The notes: generated from the sequence alone by a model not told the origin. 64,000 nt of DNA from Sulfuriferula sp. (GCA_013140765.1 JABFSE010000008.1:1-64000); one strand, 5' to 3'. Counted from the first letter of the stretch, positions 1 to 8,571 are shown. Program-made: numbers and translations.

Positions 1-21
1 ACGCCCATGCCATCAGCCCCA

Positions 22-432
22 TTACATTTTGCAAACAGGGCCGTTATACGGTTGCAATGCGCTTTTTGCCACCGCCGCAAACATAGTATGGATTTCTTCT
101 ACCGTAAAATTCGCCATCAATCGCCCCGCCAAATCAGGTGGAATACCCACCGTTGTCGTACCACCGTCAGGCAAATCGACACAAAATCCTGCTACGTGCT
201 TTTCTAGCCCGCCTTCTTCAGCCTCGACCAACTGCATCTGCTCTTCTTGCAGTTGGTCGTATGCGGTTTCCAGCAAATCCATCAATTCTTGCGTCAATTG
301 CAACTCAGGCACAGCGACTACCCAACCGAAATGATCATCGCGTTGCTCGCTAGTCAAGCTCAAGCCCGACAAATAATCAACAAAACGATCACGCAATACC
401 GCTTCAAAAAATATAAATTCCAAATTCATCAT
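22..432 (-). CDS. Conserved hypothetical acidic protein
   Basis: This is a 136-residue acidic protein that I do not assign to a named family. It is rich in Glu, Asp and Leu, has no signal peptide or membrane segment, and ends in a Cys-Lys-Met tail. It is the last visible gene of the scpA-scpB-rluB run: its ATG follows the rluB TAG stop with no gap, so it is almost certainly co-transcribed and translationally coupled. The stop TAA lies at 22-24, so the gene is complete. Two adjacent ATGs (MMN) make the start uncertain by one codon. A cytoplasmic role is likely; function is unknown. Confidence 0.75.
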   Translation of the reverse strand: MMNLEFIFFEAVLRDRFVDYLSGLSLTSEQRDDHFGWVVAVPELQLTQELMDLLETAYDQLQEEQMQLVEAEEGGLEKHVAGFCVDLPDGGTTTVGIPPDLAGRLMANFTVEEIHTMFAAVAKSALQPYNGPVCKM

Positions 433-1404
433 CTATCTCTTTTTATCCTGCGGGCGGCTTTGTGGTAAAAACTCAGGCACAGGCAACGCCACCCAATTCA
501 ATATAGACGCAACTTGCGCCGTTTCCAATTCCAGCATCTGCCCACGTTTGACGCGTGGCGGCAAATTCACCATGCCAAAACGCACACGAATAAGGCGGCT
601 CACCATCATCCCCATTTTCTCAAACATACGCCGCACTTCGCGGTTACGCCCTTCTTTAATAATCACTTGATACCAACGATTTGAGCTTTCACCGCCCATT
701 TCAGCAATACGTTCAAAATACGCCATACCGTCTTCCAACTCTATACCTGCAGTCATTTGCTTCATTTGCTCTTGACTCAATTCGCCCATGATACGCACGG
801 TATATTCGCGTTCAACTTCAAAGCTAGGATGCATTAAACGGTTAGCAAGTTCACCGCTAGTGGTAAAAATAAGCAAACCTTCGGTATTAAAATCCAGTCG
901 CCCTATCGCTATCCACTTGCCATTACGCACGCGCGGCAAGGCATCGAATACGGTTTTACGCGCTTTGGGATCATCACGGCTGACGATTTCGCCTTCTTGT
1001 TTGTGGTAAATCAAAATGCGCGGCAATTCGACTTCAAAGCTCAATTTAACAGGGCGTTTATCGACCAGCACACGGTCGCCAGGCATGATACGGTCGCCCA
1101 ATGTCGCGGTTTCGCCGTTGACCGACACGCGCCCAGCCGTAATCCACGTTTCCATTTCACGACGCGAACCTAAACCAGCGGCGGCCAACATTTTTTGTAG
1201 CTTATGCCCTTCAGCAGGCGCGGCTTCATCTTCGACTATATCCGTCGTGTCAGGCACTTTGGGTGGCACTGGTGCTACAGGTTTGCCTGCTCGCACAGGT
1301 CGTGTTGGCTGAGTTTTAACAGGTGCTGGCGTTGTTTGCGTTTGCCGCGCAGGCTTAGGTGGCGTGGATGGTTTGCTGGGACGACGAATTGGGGATGCGG
1401 CCAT
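433..1404 (-). CDS. rluB: 23S rRNA pseudouridine synthase RluB
   Basis: RluB-type enzymes isomerise a uridine of 23S rRNA (U2605 in E. coli) to pseudouridine. The protein has a low-complexity Pro/Thr/Lys-rich N-terminus of about 60 residues, an S4 RNA-binding domain (LQKMLAAAGLGSRRE), and the RsuA/RluB catalytic motif IGRLDFNTEGLLIF containing the catalytic Asp. I chose the ATG giving MAASPIRR (323 aa) over the upstream in-frame codon of the ORF track, because the longer start adds only MLVSIGIT. It lies downstream of scpA and scpB, an arrangement common in proteobacteria and Firmicutes. The S4 domain and motif separate it from large-family RluA/RluD enzymes; RluB versus RluE/RsuA is inferred from length and context. 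Confidence 0.93.
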   Translation of the reverse strand: MAASPIRRPSKPSTPPKPARQTQTTPAPVKTQPTRPVRAGKPVAPVPPKVPDTTDIVEDEAAPAEGHKLQKMLAAAGLGSRREMETWITAGRVSVNGETATLGDRIMPGDRVLVDKRPVKLSFEVELPRILIYHKQEGEIVSRDDPKARKTVFDALPRVRNGKWIAIGRLDFNTEGLLIFTTSGELANRLMHPSFEVEREYTVRIMGELSQEQMKQMTAGIELEDGMAYFERIAEMGGESSNRWYQVIIKEGRNREVRRMFEKMGMMVSRLIRVRFGMVNLPPRVKRGQMLELETAQVASILNWVALPVPEFLPQSRPQDKKR

Positions 1405-1442
1405 GGTGATTCCGATGCTAACTAACAATGCTCAATTATACG

Positions 1443-2018
1443 TTACTCCGCCGCATCTGATACTAATTCCAAGTCCAGCGTATAAGGATTCGGCGCAACT
1501 AATTGCCCTAATTCAGCAAGTGGCGGCAATTCTGCCAACGCACGCAGATTCAAATCACTCAAAAACTGCGGTGTAGTCACATACAACGCAGGGCGACCTG
1601 GCACTTCCCTATGCCCCACCGTTTTAATCCACTCGCGCTGCTCTAAGGTTTTAATAATTTGCGTATTGATAGTCACACCCCGTATTTCCTCGATGTCGCC
1701 GCGTGTCACAGGTTGTTTATAAGCGATGACTGCCAGCGTTTCCATCACGGCACGCGAATACTTGGGTGGGCGTTCTGGGCTTAACCGTTGTAAATAAACT
1801 TGATACTCTGCCCGCGTTTGAAACCGCCAGCCATCCGCCACCACAACCAACGCCAAACCTTTGTGCGCCCACTCATCACGCAATTCGTTCAAAGCCCGAT
1901 AAATCAACTCTGCACTTAAATCCCCAGCCAAGGCTGTACGCATTTCGTTAATGGTCAATGGCTCGCCATGCGCGAACAGCATGACCTCTAATATGTTTTT
2001 TAACTCAGCGTGTTTCAT
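1443..2018 (-). CDS. scpB: Segregation and condensation protein B
   Basis: ScpB is the winged-helix kite subunit of the Smc-ScpA-ScpB condensin that compacts and segregates the chromosome. The 191-residue protein begins MKHAELKNILEVMLFAHGEPL, as expected for the first winged helix, and carries the conserved stretch ETLAVIAYKQPVTRGDIEEIRG of the second. Its ATG overlaps the scpA stop by 4 nt (ATGA), so translation is coupled. The length is normal and no defect is visible. Confidence 0.96.
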   Translation of the reverse strand: MKHAELKNILEVMLFAHGEPLTINEMRTALAGDLSAELIYRALNELRDEWAHKGLALVVVADGWRFQTRAEYQVYLQRLSPERPPKYSRAVMETLAVIAYKQPVTRGDIEEIRGVTINTQIIKTLEQREWIKTVGHREVPGRPALYVTTPQFLSDLNLRALAELPPLAELGQLVAPNPYTLDLELVSDAAE

Positions 2019-2821
2019 GCCACCACTCCCGCCAAACGCAGGTATATCGGCGCAAATTCAGCATTTTGGGTAATTTCCACCCTGTGCTCCCGCGCTAATT
2101 CCAACATAGCCAAAAACTTCACCACGACATGCGACACGCCTAACGCTGGCTCGAATAACGACGTAAATTCCATAAACAAATCACCCTGCAAACTATGCAA
2201 TATCTGCCCCATCGCCTCACGCACCGACAACACCTGTTGCGTCACCTGATGATGGCGGCGTGTGCCTGCCCGCGCTATCAGCCCCAACCAAGCATCACGT
2301 AAATCATCGCCGTGCACTTGCGGCAACAAGCGAGCGGCTTCTGCCTGCCAGCTATGCGCCGCCACAAAGTCACGCCCCAAACGCGGCAACGCATCCAACT
2401 GCTGTGCCGCGAGCTTCATTTGCTCATATTCCAACAATCGCCGCACCAATGTCGCACGCGGGTCTAAATCAGCGTCATCGTCACCTAGCAATACAGGGCG
2501 CGGCAACAACATACGTGATTTAATTTCAATCAACAACGCCGCCATGAGCAAATACTCAGCCGCTAATTCCAGCTGGGAATTACGCATTAAATGCACATAC
2601 TCCATATACTGCGCGGTCAATTGCGCCATCGGAATATCTAACACATCTAAATGATGTTTGCGAATCAGATACAGCAATAAATCCAGCGGACCCTCGAACG
2701 CGCCCAAATAAACTGCCAACGCATCTGGCGGAATATATAAATCATCGGGCAATACTGTCATCGTCGCACCATTAACTCGCGCTAATACTGCAGACTCCTC
2801 CACTATAGTCAAGTTATCCAC
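2015..2821 (-). CDS. scpA: Segregation and condensation protein A
   Basis: ScpA is the kleisin subunit that bridges Smc heads and binds ScpB. The family signature FEGPLDLLLYLIRKHHLDVLDIPM is near residue 45, followed by the region EYLLMAALLIEIKSRMLLPRP. The predicted start is GTG (MDNLTIVEES). An internal ATG 20 codons later (MTVLPDD) is an alternative, since neither has a strong ribosome-binding site. First gene of the scpA-scpB-rluB operon, transcribed away from dapA; the 117 bp between them must contain divergent promoters. Confidence 0.95.
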   Translation of the reverse strand: MDNLTIVEESAVLARVNGATMTVLPDDLYIPPDALAVYLGAFEGPLDLLLYLIRKHHLDVLDIPMAQLTAQYMEYVHLMRNSQLELAAEYLLMAALLIEIKSRMLLPRPVLLGDDDADLDPRATLVRRLLEYEQMKLAAQQLDALPRLGRDFVAAHSWQAEAARLLPQVHGDDLRDAWLGLIARAGTRRHHQVTQQVLSVREAMGQILHSLQGDLFMEFTSLFEPALGVSHVVVKFLAMLELAREHRVEITQNAEFAPIYLRLAGVVA

Positions 2822-2938
2822 CCTGACGACATCGCGTTTTAACGAATAAATGTGCCAATCTGTTACTCCTCGGTTTTCTCAATATCAGTTATCGGGTAAA
2901 CTCACAGAATATCATTTTTGTTTGAATTAGGGACATAC

Positions 2939-3814
2939 ATGCTCACAGGTAGTTTAGTTGCGATAGTCACCCCCATGTTTGCTGATGGTAGCCTCGATTT
3001 ACCGAGCTTACGCGCATTGGTGGATTGGCATATCGCAGAAGGAACCGACGGTATCGTCGTTGTCGGCACGACAGGCGAATCGCCTACCGTTGACTTTGAT
3101 GAGCATTGCACGCTGATACGCGCCGTCGTCGAACAAAGCGCAGGCCGCGTACCCGTTATTGCGGGCACGGGTGCTAACTCCACCCGCGAAGCCATTACCC
3201 TGACTCAGTGCGCATTGTCCGCAGGTGCTGATTACGGCTTATCAGTCGCCCCGTATTACAACAAACCTGGGCAAGCAGGCCTATACCAGCACTTCAAAAC
3301 CATCGCCGAAGCCGTTGATTTACCGCTCATACTCTACAACGTACCAGGTCGCACCGTCAGCGACATCAGCAACGATACCGCCTTACAACTAGCACAAATC
3401 CCCAACATCGTCGGCATTAAAGACGCGACAGGCAGCATAGAACGCGCCACCGATTTAATCATGCGCGCCCCTGCCGATTTTGCCCTTTATACAGGCGACG
3501 ATGCCAGTGCTTACGCTTTTATGTTACTCGGCGGGCACGGCGTGATTTCCGTCACCGCCAACGTCGCCCCACGCGCTATGCACGATATGTGCGTAGCAGC
3601 ATTTAACGGCGATTTACAACACGGTCGTGAAATCAACCACAGCCTATTTGGTTTACATCGTAAACTATTTGTCGAAGCCAACCCCATCCCAGTAAAATGG
3701 GCATTAGCAGAAATGGGGCGCATGGCACAAGGTATCCGTTTACCGCTCACCGAGTTAGCCCCTGAATACCACGAAACACTACGCGCAGCCATGCGTTCAG
3801 CTCACGCCCTTTAA
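2939..3814 (+). CDS. dapA: 4-hydroxy-tetrahydrodipicolinate synthase
   Basis: DapA condenses pyruvate with aspartate semialdehyde in the lysine/diaminopimelate pathway. The TIM-barrel protein (291 aa from the chosen ATG) shows GTTGESPT for pyruvate binding, the YNVPGRT tyrosine motif and the Schiff-base lysine in VGIKDATG. The ORF-track start lies upstream; the ATG at 2939 gives the canonical [14 protein letters not shown]-terminus and follows a TAGGGA ribosome-binding site by about 5 nt. bamC follows after 8 nt, the usual dapA-bamC pairing. Confidence 0.97.
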   Translation: MLTGSLVAIVTPMFADGSLDLPSLRALVDWHIAEGTDGIVVVGTTGESPTVDFDEHCTLIRAVVEQSAGRVPVIAGTGANSTREAITLTQCALSAGADYGLSVAPYYNKPGQAGLYQHFKTIAEAVDLPLILYNVPGRTVSDISNDTALQLAQIPNIVGIKDATGSIERATDLIMRAPADFALYTGDDASAYAFMLLGGHGVISVTANVAPRAMHDMCVAAFNGDLQHGREINHSLFGLHRKLFVEANPIPVKWALAEMGRMAQGIRLPLTELAPEYHETLRAAMRSAHAL

Positions 3815-3822
3815 GGATTATT

Positions 3823-4965
3823 ATGCAACGTAAATCATTATCCATCGCCCTCATCAGCACTGGCATCATCATCAGCTTAGGTGGATGCAGTAGCATAGAC
3901 ATCCTCGACAGCAAAAAAATAGACTACAAATCAGCAGGCAAAATCCCCACGCTAGAAGTCCCACCCGACTTAACCGCGCCCAGCTCGGACGGCCGCTATA
4001 AAGTCCCCGATTTAAGCCCATCAGGCAGTGCCACCTACTCCGCATACAACGCCGAGCGCGGCACAAACACAACCACCGATAACACCATATTACCGACACA
4101 AGACAAAGTACGCTTAGAACGCGCAGGTAGCGAACGCTGGTTAGTCGTTGACCAAGCACCTGATAAAGTCTGGCCTATCATCAAAGAATTCTGGCAAGAA
4201 AACGGCTTTATCCTCACTCAAGAAAACCCTAATACTGGCATCATGGAAACCGATTGGGCAGAAAACCGCGCCAAAATCCCACAAGACATCATCCGCAACA
4301 CCATAGGCAAAGTATTAGACGGCTTGTACTCCACAGGCGAACGCGATAAATTCCGCACCCGTATCGAACGCACACCTAGCAACCCGAAAGAAACCGAAAT
4401 CTACATCAGTCATCGCGGCATGATAGAAGTCTATGACGGTAGCGACAGCAAACGCACAGTATGGCAACCACGCCCAGCCGACCCTAGCCTAGAAGCAGAA
4501 ATGCTCAGTCGCTTAATGGTCAGACTAGGCGTAGAAAAAGCCCGCGCCGCCGCCCTCATCGCCGACAACAGCCAAGCCCAACGCGCCATCATCAACAAAG
4601 ACAGCAAAGGCAACAACAGCCTCACCGTCAACGACCCATTTGACCGCGCATGGCAACGCGTAGGTCTAGCACTAGATCGCACAGGCTTCACAGTAGAAGA
4701 CCGCAACCGTGCCAAAGGGATATATTTTGTACGCTACATAGACCCAGAAGCCGACAACGCCACCGCCAGCAAACCTGGCTTCTTCAGCAAACTCGCATTC
4801 TGGAAAAGCAGCACCGTATCGAGCACAGAGCAATACCAAATAGAACTAGCCGAAACCCCCGCCGCCAACGCCACCACAGTACGCGTACTGAGCGCCAAAG
4901 GCGAAGCCGCCCAACCAGAAACAGCCAATAAAATCATTAAGTTGTTGTTTGAGCAGGTGAAGTAA
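3823..4965 (+). CDS. bamC: Outer membrane assembly lipoprotein BamC
   Basis: BamC (NlpB) is an accessory lipoprotein of the BAM complex that inserts beta-barrel proteins into the outer membrane. The 380-residue protein begins with a lipoprotein signal (ALISTGIIISLGGCSS; lipidated Cys near residue 22), followed by the unstructured BamD-binding segment (TLEVPPDLTAPSSDGRYKVP) and two helix-grip domains. It lies 8 nt after dapA, as in many proteobacteria. A perfect 13-bp inverted repeat begins 8 nt after its stop. Confidence 0.93.
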   Translation: MQRKSLSIALISTGIIISLGGCSSIDILDSKKIDYKSAGKIPTLEVPPDLTAPSSDGRYKVPDLSPSGSATYSAYNAERGTNTTTDNTILPTQDKVRLERAGSERWLVVDQAPDKVWPIIKEFWQENGFILTQENPNTGIMETDWAENRAKIPQDIIRNTIGKVLDGLYSTGERDKFRTRIERTPSNPKETEIYISHRGMIEVYDGSDSKRTVWQPRPADPSLEAEMLSRLMVRLGVEKARAAALIADNSQAQRAIINKDSKGNNSLTVNDPFDRAWQRVGLALDRTGFTVEDRNRAKGIYFVRYIDPEADNATASKPGFFSKLAFWKSSTVSSTEQYQIELAETPAANATTVRVLSAKGEAAQPETANKIIKLLFEQVK

Positions 4966-4973
4966 TGATGAGC

Positions 4974-5004
4974 AGTTCATAGATACTACTGGTATCTATG
5001 AACT
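4974..5004. repeat. Perfect 13-bp stem-loop after bamC
   Basis: AGTTCATAGATAC, a 5-nt loop, then GTATCTATGAACT form a perfect 13-bp inverted repeat just after the bamC stop. No T-tract follows on either strand, so it is not a standard intrinsic terminator. It could be a 3' mRNA-stabilising hairpin, a protein-binding palindrome, or a Rho-linked end. Confidence 0.75.
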
Positions 5005-5042
5005 GACGAATCCAAAAAACACAGAGAAGCTCACTTTACCAT

Positions 5043-5483
5043 ATGATTAAATTATTCTTACTGGCATTAGCGGTAACCCAGCTACTATTTACATCTGGCA
5101 CAGCTTCTGCCACGCAATTTTTCAAGTGCAACATAAACGGAGCAACACTTTATCAACAAGAACCATGTCAATCTGGCGAAGTTAGAAAACCACCTACAGT
5201 TAAAGAACTGAATGCCCAACGGCAAAAAGAATTGGCTCAAGAAAAAGAGCACCCCTCAACGTCAAAATCATCAAGCCACTTTAACACTTCATCTGCGGTA
5301 CGAAATAGCGAAATGGTAAAGCCCATTTCTTTACCTCAATCGTCGTTCAGGTGCGATGGTCGCCAACACTGCGGCCAAATGACCTCATGCGCAGAAGCGC
5401 AATACTTCCTATCTAACTGCCCTAACGTAAAGATGGATGGTGATAGGGATAATATCCCATGTGAAGAGCAGTGGTGTTATTAA
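5043..5483 (+). CDS. Secreted protein with DUF4124-like start and excalibur calcium-binding end
   Basis: This 146-residue protein starts with a cleavable signal peptide (LFLLALAVTQLLFTSGTASA). A DUF4124-like segment follows (QFFKCNINGATLYQQEPC), then a charged, low-complexity linker. The C-terminus, DGDRDNIPCEEQWCY, matches the excalibur motif (DxDxDGxxCE-type calcium loop). Six or more cysteines in the mature part suggest disulphides in the periplasm or outside the cell. Function unknown. It stands alone and is followed by a terminator-like hairpin. Confidence 0.78.
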   Translation: MIKLFLLALAVTQLLFTSGTASATQFFKCNINGATLYQQEPCQSGEVRKPPTVKELNAQRQKELAQEKEHPSTSKSSSHFNTSSAVRNSEMVKPISLPQSSFRCDGRQHCGQMTSCAEAQYFLSNCPNVKMDGDRDNIPCEEQWCY

Positions 5484-5552
5484 AAAACTATAGACAGGAA
5501 GACACAGACATCAGGTTTTGCAATACAACACTTCAATATGACGCTTAACTTT

Positions 5553-5580
5553 AACACATCAATTTTAATGTGTTTTATTT
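5553..5580 (+). terminator. Putative intrinsic terminator after the excalibur-protein gene
   Basis: AACACAT, an 8-nt loop, and ATGTGTT are followed by TTATTT. It is a short AT-rich hairpin with a modest T-rich tail about 70 bp after the stop codon at 5483. Confidence 0.5.
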
Positions 5581-5651
5581 AACATAAATCACAAGCACAG
5601 GTTCAATATACATTTACCATTTCGATATAAAAATTAAGGTAGTTGTGGGCT

Positions 5652-5932
5652 CTATAATCCCATCTCACTATGCGATCCGATACGCACTAATTCCAGCACG
5701 TTGTCATCGGGTTTCCGATATATCAGTACTAGGTCTGGCTTGACATGGCAATCTCGGTGAACTTTCCAGTCACCAGACAATGCGTGATCGCGATACTTGG
5801 CTGCCAATTGTTCGTCGTTAGCAAGCGCTCGCACAATCTCAATGAAATCATTCGCCAATATCAGACGGACGTTCCTTTTGCTTCGCGTTTCAGGTCGCGC
5901 TTGAACTGTCCAGACTGTTTAATCGTCCGCAT
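5652..5932 (-). pseudogene. YafQ/RelE-family toxin, frameshifted
   Basis: The C-terminal two thirds read in one frame (KYRDHALSGDWKVHRDCHVK, then PDLVLIYRKPDDNVLELV), matching the YafQ branch of RelE-fold ribosome-dependent mRNA interferases. The N-terminus lies in another frame: an ATG at 5932, overlapping the antitoxin stop by 14 nt, encodes MRTIKQSGQFKRDLKREAKG and then hits TGA. One extra A in the run GCAAAAGG would restore one frame through ...KREAKRNVRLILANDF. The gene is therefore probably inactive through a 1-nt poly-A deletion, unless this is a sequencing error or frameshifting occurs. The ORF track shows only a TTG-started fragment. Confidence 0.85.
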
Positions 5933-6179
5933 CAAGCACCGACTGGAGTTCGCTGAGTGTAACGGTTTCCAAATTTCCTCGGCGAGCTTCTTTCATTGCC
6001 GCAATGGTAGCTGCATTAGGAATCAGCGGATCAAATGGCAATGCGTGTTCACGTGCAACTTTGGTCAGCATTAGTCGCACAGCGTCAGAGATAGTAAGCC
6101 CCATAACTGCCAGCACGGCTGCTGCTTCTTCTTTAATAGCACCATCAATACGGGTTTGTACAAGTTGGTTTGCAGCCAT
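5919..6179 (-). CDS. RelB/DinJ-family antitoxin
   Basis: This is an 86-residue antitoxin from the chosen start MAANQLVQTRID; the ORF track adds 13 upstream residues. The N-terminal ribbon-helix-helix (VQTRIDGAIKEEAAAVLAVM, GLTISDAVRLMLTKVA) is typical of DinJ/RelB, binding operator DNA as a dimer. The C-terminus (AATIAAMKEARRGN) would wrap the toxin. It overlaps the broken YafQ-type toxin by 14 nt, the usual antitoxin-first layout. With the toxin frameshifted it may persist only as a DNA-binding orphan. Confidence 0.88.
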   Translation of the reverse strand: MAANQLVQTRIDGAIKEEAAAVLAVMGLTISDAVRLMLTKVAREHALPFDPLIPNAATIAAMKEARRGNLETVTLSELQSVLDADD

Positions 6180-6407
6180 AATTAGGAACTCCGATGTATT
6201 TATTGAATTACATTGCAATACGAATAACGTGATGATGTCAAATAACGAGAACCGAGCTCAGATACCGCCTTGCAATACAACGTACAACATTTGTTTCAGA
6301 TTTTGTCACAAATGACGTGCTCTAAAACGCATGGCATATTATGCCTGAGGGTGCATCATCAAATGCACGCGGTAAATGTTAGCGACATTAGCTTTAGTGG
6401 ACACAAA

Positions 6408-7676
6408 TTAACCCCATAGCGAGCCATTTTCTTCGCGTGTTTTATCGAGTTGTTGCTGTATCATGCGCGTTGTTTGTGCGCTTACGCCTAGCCGCATTGC
6501 AACGCTTGCCCAGTTAGATAACGCATCGAGTATTTCATGGATGATGATTTGCGCTTTATGCCAATTATCTATATTAGCGTGCGCGGCAAGTTGTTGTATG
6601 GCTTTTAAGGATGGCTGTTTGCCGTAGCCCATAAAAGCTGTACTGTGTTCATTGTAAGGGCTAGGGCTGAAGGTAATATCATAAGCTGGGCTGAGTTGCC
6701 ACTGTCCGTTATCTTGTTGCAAAAACGCCCAATTTTTACTGTGATCGTCTTGATTGCAGGCGAACAGGTTAAATACAGCACGTCTGAATAATGCTTGCCC
6801 GACGGCGGGACTTTGACACAACATACAGCCCAACTTAATCAGATTTTCATAGTCCAGCGACGGAGTACGAAAATCAGCATCAAGCAAGCCTGCCACGCTA
6901 TGCAAATGCAAATGTCCTTGTTCACCGACACAATCAAACCGTTTCACAGCCAACCACTTTCCCGTTGGTGCATCAATAAGTTGCCATGCGGGTACGTCGA
7001 TACCTGCTTGTTGTGCCAATGTTAAATACGCGGCTTCGCACACGCCCTCTTCGTGCGCTAATGGCAAAGAAGCGGCGGTAAATTTAACTAACCAAGGTTG
7101 ATAACCTGTTTGTGGCTGAATGCTAACATGCTGGGCAATATCATCTTTCAAATAAACTTGTGCTTTTGGTCTAGCACCACCAGAGCCCCCTGCTTGTGCC
7201 AGTGCGACCAGCACTTCCGATGACTGTCCTGCAAACACAGCCTGTGCCTGCTGCCCCAGCTCGCTCAGCGTAATAGCACTTTCATTGCTCACGGGGGTAT
7301 GAGTGCAGGGCTCGAAAGAGAGTGCCCCCACGCCGTGTTGCCCGACAAACGCCAAGCGATGTAATGGGGTCAGTTGGTGGGGCATCACACCTTGCTGACG
7401 AAAAACACTATCCATAAGCAACATACCCCAACCATCGGGCAAACTATCAGCAAATACCCCATGCAAACCTGCATGGGGTATTTGGGGAGCAACTTGCAAC
7501 CGATTGTCGAAAGCGAGATTAAACGGCGATAGACTAGGTGCGTAAGCAAGGTAATCAGTGTGATATTGAAAATAAATACCACCTGCGTTTTGTGCAAGTT
7601 CGCCAACTTGCTGTTTTTGCCCATCACTAAAAGTACGCCACACACTGAGGTGTTGCAAAGCGGGTATTAGTTTCAT
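6408..7676 (-). CDS. hipA: HipA-family serine/threonine kinase toxin
   Basis: HipA kinases phosphorylate translation targets (GltX in E. coli) and cause growth arrest or persistence. The 422-residue protein has the N-terminal HipA domain (residues 1-120, with LHGVFADSLPDGWG), the Gly/Ser-rich loop GGSGGARPK (about 163-171), the catalytic motif NQDDHSKN (308-315) and the metal-binding Asp in YDITF (332-336). All key kinase motifs are present, so it looks active. It is longer and more divergent than E. coli HipA but complete. Its start overlaps the hipB stop by 4 nt. Confidence 0.9.
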   Translation of the reverse strand: MKLIPALQHLSVWRTFSDGQKQQVGELAQNAGGIYFQYHTDYLAYAPSLSPFNLAFDNRLQVAPQIPHAGLHGVFADSLPDGWGMLLMDSVFRQQGVMPHQLTPLHRLAFVGQHGVGALSFEPCTHTPVSNESAITLSELGQQAQAVFAGQSSEVLVALAQAGGSGGARPKAQVYLKDDIAQHVSIQPQTGYQPWLVKFTAASLPLAHEEGVCEAAYLTLAQQAGIDVPAWQLIDAPTGKWLAVKRFDCVGEQGHLHLHSVAGLLDADFRTPSLDYENLIKLGCMLCQSPAVGQALFRRAVFNLFACNQDDHSKNWAFLQQDNGQWQLSPAYDITFSPSPYNEHSTAFMGYGKQPSLKAIQQLAAHANIDNWHKAQIIIHEILDALSNWASVAMRLGVSAQTTRMIQQQLDKTREENGSLWG

Positions 7677-7954
7677 CGCTTCAGCACCTCGGCTATGCTT
7701 TTAGGCGCGGCTATTTGGGCATGACAAACTGCCTCAAGACGATCTAAGCGATCCAGTGACTGCCACAATAACAATAATTGACGCAAAGAAATCTGCCCTG
7801 TTAATTCAAATTTTTTAATGGTAGCGGCAGGCACGCCACTTTTGGTCGCAAGGGCTGCGCGTGAGAGTTTTAATTGCTGACGCTGTTCACGCAGGTAGCG
7901 CACAAAAGCGTTTTGCAGGTCAGCAACCGAAAGGAGCGAAAGATAGGGTGACAT
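7673..7954 (-). CDS. hipB: HipB-like XRE-family antitoxin/repressor
   Basis: This 93-residue helix-turn-helix protein (LKLSRAALATKSGVPAATIKKFE) matches HipB-type antitoxins, which bind HipA and repress the operon. It precedes hipA with a 4-nt overlap. Two GGATA-N6-TATC(C/T) elements lie upstream, resembling the TATCC/GGATA palindromes of E. coli HipB, which supports autoregulation. The C-terminal part (LDRLEAVCHAQIAAPKSIAE) is a short tail typical of the family. Confidence 0.88.
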   Translation of the reverse strand: MSPYLSLLSVADLQNAFVRYLREQRQQLKLSRAALATKSGVPAATIKKFELTGQISLRQLLLLWQSLDRLDRLEAVCHAQIAAPKSIAEVLKR

Positions 7955-7979
7955 AGTTGTCGTCTCTAATCACTAAACT

Positions 7980-7995
7980 GGATACTATTATATCT
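7980..7995. promoter_or_regulatory. Putative HipB operator, proximal
   Basis: GGATA-CTATTA-TATCT is an imperfect palindrome covering the hipBA -10 box. It shares its layout with a second copy 41 bp upstream. The TATCC/GGATA half-sites match those known for E. coli HipB; the 6-nt spacing and half-site order here are as seen. Confidence 0.7.
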
Positions 7996-8015
7996 TTTTT
8001 CAGTAAAAAAATCAA
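7987..8015 (-). promoter_or_regulatory. hipBA promoter
   Basis: On the minus strand TTGATT, a 17-nt spacer and TATAAT form a near-consensus sigma-70 promoter ending about 32 bp before the hipB ATG. The -10 lies inside the proximal operator. Confidence 0.75.
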
Positions 8016-8020
8016 TTTTT

Positions 8021-8036
8021 GGATACAATAATATCC
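8021..8036. promoter_or_regulatory. Putative HipB operator, distal
   Basis: GGATA-CAATAA-TATCC is a perfect palindrome in its half-sites, just upstream of the hipBA -35. Together with the proximal copy it could let HipB or a HipAB complex bridge two sites about four helical turns apart. Confidence 0.7.
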
Positions 8037-8123
8037 ATTAGATAACTATGCAATACACCATTTCTATAGCAACAGCTTAAAAAATCAGCCTACAGCAGCA
8101 CTGTAGCTGGTTGATTCACGTCA

Positions 8124-8468
8124 TCACTTAGCCGTATTGCCTGCCGCTTTTTGTTGCTGCATACGCTCACTAAAAGCGGCTTGCAATTCTGCGCGTGAGA
8201 CTTGACCATCATGATTGGTGTCAATTTCGTCAAAATGCTGTGCCAGCATAGGCATGGTGGTTTCAGCTTCGGCCTTGGTGAGCGAACCGCTTTTATCAGC
8301 GTCAGCTTGATTAAAACGTTGCATCATCATCTCGTGCATCGCCGCTGGATTCATGGCGCGGGGCTTGCCTATGGTGTCCATCTGCGCGGGGGCTGATTCA
8401 GGGGTGTTTGCGGCAAAAACAGGGCTGGTTAGTGCCAAGCCTAAAATACAAACCAAGGTTTTACTCAT
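8124..8468 (-). CDS. Periplasmic EF-hand protein
   Basis: This 114-residue protein has a signal peptide (LVCILGLALTSPVFA) and two EF-hand loops, DADKSGSLTKAE and DTNHDGQVSRAE, with the Asp/Asn/Gly spacing for calcium binding. A Met-rich stretch (AAMHEMMMQRF) precedes the first loop. Such small calmodulin-like secreted proteins are common in proteobacteria; the target is unknown. A good ribosome-binding site (TAGGAG) precedes the ATG. It is a single gene diverging from the glcD-like gene. Confidence 0.88.
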   Translation of the reverse strand: MSKTLVCILGLALTSPVFAANTPESAPAQMDTIGKPRAMNPAAMHEMMMQRFNQADADKSGSLTKAEAETTMPMLAQHFDEIDTNHDGQVSRAELQAAFSERMQQQKAAGNTAK

Positions 8469-8571
8469 AATATACTCCTAACATTGTCATCCCGATTGGA
8501 TGCTGTCATCATAACCAAGTGATGCAAACTAAACATTACTAAACCGTTACAAACTGTATCAAAAGGACAAC

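Noticed and set aside
5745-6315. Plus-strand ORFs across the DinJ/YafQ region
   Set aside because: They overlap the antitoxin and toxin in antisense and show no family resemblance.
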